Source of the DNA: an uncultured Rhodospirillales bacterium
GTDB taxonomy: Bacteria; Pseudomonadota; Alphaproteobacteria; Rhodospirillales; Defluviicoccaceae
Length of the DNA: 7,173 nt
NCBI GenBank assembly: GCA_937127205.1
Contig: CAKZLS010000084.1
Location: 1-7,173, forward strand
Reading direction: 5' to 3'
Below, piece by piece: positions 6,286-7,173 of the stretch (position 1 is the first letter of the stretch; the number at the start of each line of letters is the position of its first letter). The translations under genes and the position numbers were made by a program. Under the pieces are notes generated by a model. The model made no database searches and was not told where the DNA came from. It saw only the letters and a program-made list of their open reading frames with translations.

Positions 6286-6327
6286 GTAGCGTCCCCTTTG
6301 TTCCGGGTAGCGTCCCCTTTGTTCATT
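6286..6327. repeat. Two-copy 21-bp tandem repeat with core GTAGCGTCCCCTTTGTTC
   Basis: The 18-base core is identical at 6286-6303 and 6307-6324, with a 21-base period. The opposite strand reads GAACAAAGGGGACGCTAC. Motifs with a GGGGAC core recur between genes in many proteobacteria and are often found near REP-associated transposases, but no transposase gene is present here. The duplication is directly seen; the family link is from memory and tentative. Confidence 0.65.
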
Positions 6328-6328
6328 T

Positions 6329-6429
6329 CTGGACTGCCGCGTCGCTGCGCTCCTCGCAGTGACGACGTGGTGCGAGCGATCTCACCAACACCCCGATCGT
6401 CTTCGCGAGCGAAGCGCGGCGATCCAGGA
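6329..6429. repeat. Pair of inverted REP-like palindromic elements
   Basis: The left element (6329-6367), read on the minus strand, runs CGTCACTGCGAGGAGCGCAG... to GCAGTCCAG. The right element (6398-6428), read on the plus strand, runs CGTCTTCGCGAGCGAAGC... to GATCCAG. The two therefore face each other head to head, about 30 bases apart. Each has its own hairpin: 6340-6349 with 6355-6364 (10 pairs including one G-T, loop CTCCT) and 6401-6405 with 6410-6414. The pattern resembles the dispersed CGTCATTGCGAG...GCAATCCAG elements common between genes in alphaproteobacteria. They are non-coding and were probably inserted. Confidence 0.6.
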
Positions 6430-6486
6430 CCGCCGGTTGCACCGTGACTCCACTGAAGGCCTGGCAGGGCGTTTTTGACGTTGGTT

Positions 6487-6532
6487 CGGCCGGCTTTCGG
6501 GCATAAGGGATTTCATGCCTTCGAGCCGGCCG
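6487..6532. repeat. GC-rich imperfect hairpin downstream of flgE
   Basis: Outer stem CGGCCGGCT (6487-6495) with AGCCGGCCG (6524-6532), 9 perfect pairs. Inner stem GGCAT (6500-6504) with ATGCC (6515-6519). They are separated by a symmetric TTCG/TTCG internal loop and closed by a 10-base loop. It begins 25 bases beyond the flgE stop, where a terminator for flgE would lie, but no T-tract follows on the minus strand. It is therefore either a non-canonical terminator, an mRNA-stabilising stem, or a REP-like repeat. Confidence 0.45.
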
Positions 6533-6556
6533 GCCTACGGGGTCGTATATTTACCG

Positions 6557-7173
6557 TTATCGCTTGATCCGCACCAGTTCCTCGAGCATCTCGTCGGCGG
6601 TGCTGATGATCTTCGTCGCCGCCGAATAGGCTCTCTGGACGACGATCATGTCGGTGAATTCTTCACCGATGTCCGCCGTCGATTGCTCAAGCGAGAACTG
6701 ATCGATGGCTCCGGCCGGACCGGTGTTGCCGACGCGAAGCATCGGATCGCCGGAAGACTGCGTTGCGTTCCAAACATTCCCGGATTCTCCCCCGAGGCCG
6801 TTGGGATTGGTGAAGGTCGCCACGGGAAGCTGATAGATGATCCGCTGTGCGCCGTTGTCGAATTGAGCGACCATTTCGCCGCGGGGCGATACGGAAACGC
6901 CGGTGAAGTTACCGTAAGTAGCCCCATTCTCGCGCACGAAACCGGGTACAAAGTCGCTGCCGAACTGCGTTATTCCGTCGTCTTTCCCAACCGTGCCGAA
7001 GTCCAGTGACACCCGCTCGACGTCCAGATTGCCGTCGCCGTCGAGATCGGTGTCTTCCAGGTCGGCGGCGCCATTGGAAAATCCATGAACCGTCATTTCG
7101 CTAACGCCCAGGATCGCGGGTTTGCCGTCGCTGCCGAATGTTAGGGCAGGCGCGGTGGCGGGGGGGGTTTCAA
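6557..7173 (-). CDS. flgE: Flagellar hook protein FlgE, C-terminal part (5' end outside window)
   Basis: FlgE polymerises into the extracellular hook joining basal body and filament. The frame is open to the window edge; 204 codons and a TAA are seen, so the ATG at 7094-7096 is internal, not a start. Recognised segments: LTFGSDGKPA near the edge; ITQFGSDFVPGFVRENGATY with the following NFTGVSVSPRGEMVAQFDNG; IIYQLPVATFTNPNGLGGESGNVW; and the diagnostic hook/rod C-terminal helix EEFTDMIVVQRAYSAATKIISTADEMLEELVRIKR. This full C-terminal pattern fits FlgE better than FlgF, FlgG or FlgK. Unusual points are an EF-hand-like DLDGDGNLD loop (7013-7048) and a Pro/Ala/Thr-rich stretch encoded partly by a run of eight C (7160-7167). 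It is on the same strand as the fliF operon but 493 bases upstream, so it is likely a separate transcript; in Caulobacter hook genes are sigma-54/FlbD dependent. Confidence 0.93.
   Translation of the reverse strand, partial: ETPPATAPALTFGSDGKPAILGVSEMTVHGFSNGAADLEDTDLDGDGNLDVERVSLDFGTVGKDDGITQFGSDFVPGFVRENGATYGNFTGVSVSPRGEMVAQFDNGAQRIIYQLPVATFTNPNGLGGESGNVWNATQSSGDPMLRVGNTGPAGAIDQFSLEQSTADIGEEFTDMIVVQRAYSAATKIISTADEMLEELVRIKR

Larger units (their letters stand above)
6064..6556. other. 493-base intergenic region between flgE and fliF
   Basis: No convincing gene is present. The longest open frame on the minus strand (6326-6111, 71 codons) begins inside the tandem repeat, translating it as NKGDAT twice, and resembles nothing I recognise. 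The left half (6064-6236) holds the candidate fliF control sites and the leader inverted repeat. The right half (6286-6532) holds repeat elements. The stretch 6237-6285 shows only the 8-base palindrome GGCATGCC (6251-6258). The stretch 6430-6486 has no clear feature. Confidence 0.6.

Noticed and set aside
6111..6326. A 71-codon minus-strand open frame upstream of fliF
   Set aside because: Its start lies in the tandem repeat, it translates the repeat twice, it has no convincing ribosome binding site, and it overlaps the candidate control sites.
6286..6429. CRISPR array or a mobile element with its own transposase
   Set aside because: There are only two tandem units with no regular spacers and no cas gene, and no transposase frame exists in the gap.
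6515..7009. A 164-codon plus-strand open frame
   Set aside because: Antisense to flgE, whose C-terminal signature is unmistakable.
1..7173. A previously undescribed system among the coding genes
   Set aside because: Every convincing gene belongs to a known flagellar family in a familiar alphaproteobacterial order, and no unexplained coding sequence remains.

Overview
The window comes from a moderately GC-rich bacterium, most likely an alphaproteobacterium of the Rhodospirillales or Caulobacter type. That placement rests on gene order (fliF-fliG-fliH/flbE-fliN-motA-flbD) and on an FlbD-type regulator as the last gene. It is an inference from synteny and protein resemblance; no search was run. 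All recognisable genes are on the minus strand, so the operon reads from right to left.

Layout in reading order: (1) 7173-6557, the C-terminal 204 codons of the flagellar hook protein FlgE, cut by the window edge. (2) 6556-6064, a 493-base non-coding stretch. Its flgE side is repeat-rich: a GC-rich imperfect hairpin, a pair of inverted REP-like elements, and a 21-bp tandem duplication carrying the 18-mer GTAGCGTCCCCTTTGTTC. Its fliF side holds probable control sequences: a sigma-54-like element, a GGCA-N5-TGCC dyad, a CtrA-like box and a leader inverted repeat that covers the fliF ribosome binding site. (3) 6063-1, six tightly packed genes with gaps of 13, 16, -8, 6 and 24 bases: fliF, fliG, fliH (flbE), fliN, motA, flbD. 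They almost certainly form one transcript.

The genes work together at the base of the flagellum. FliF forms the MS ring. FliG and FliN form the torque and switch parts of the C ring, and FliH links the C ring to the export ATPase. MotA is the stator subunit that pushes on FliG. FlbD is a sigma-54 enhancer-binding protein which, in Caulobacter, links early flagellar assembly to transcription of hook and filament genes. Having flbD in the same transcript as the MS-ring genes suggests feedback onto the promoter upstream of fliF.

I found no undescribed system here. The coding part is a conventional flagellar operon with intact genes. The points worth a second look are the non-coding region upstream of fliF, the degenerate receiver domain of FlbD, a glutamine in MotA where the FliG-contacting glutamate is expected, the absence of motB from the window, and a possible calcium-binding loop and a C8 tract in the hook gene.
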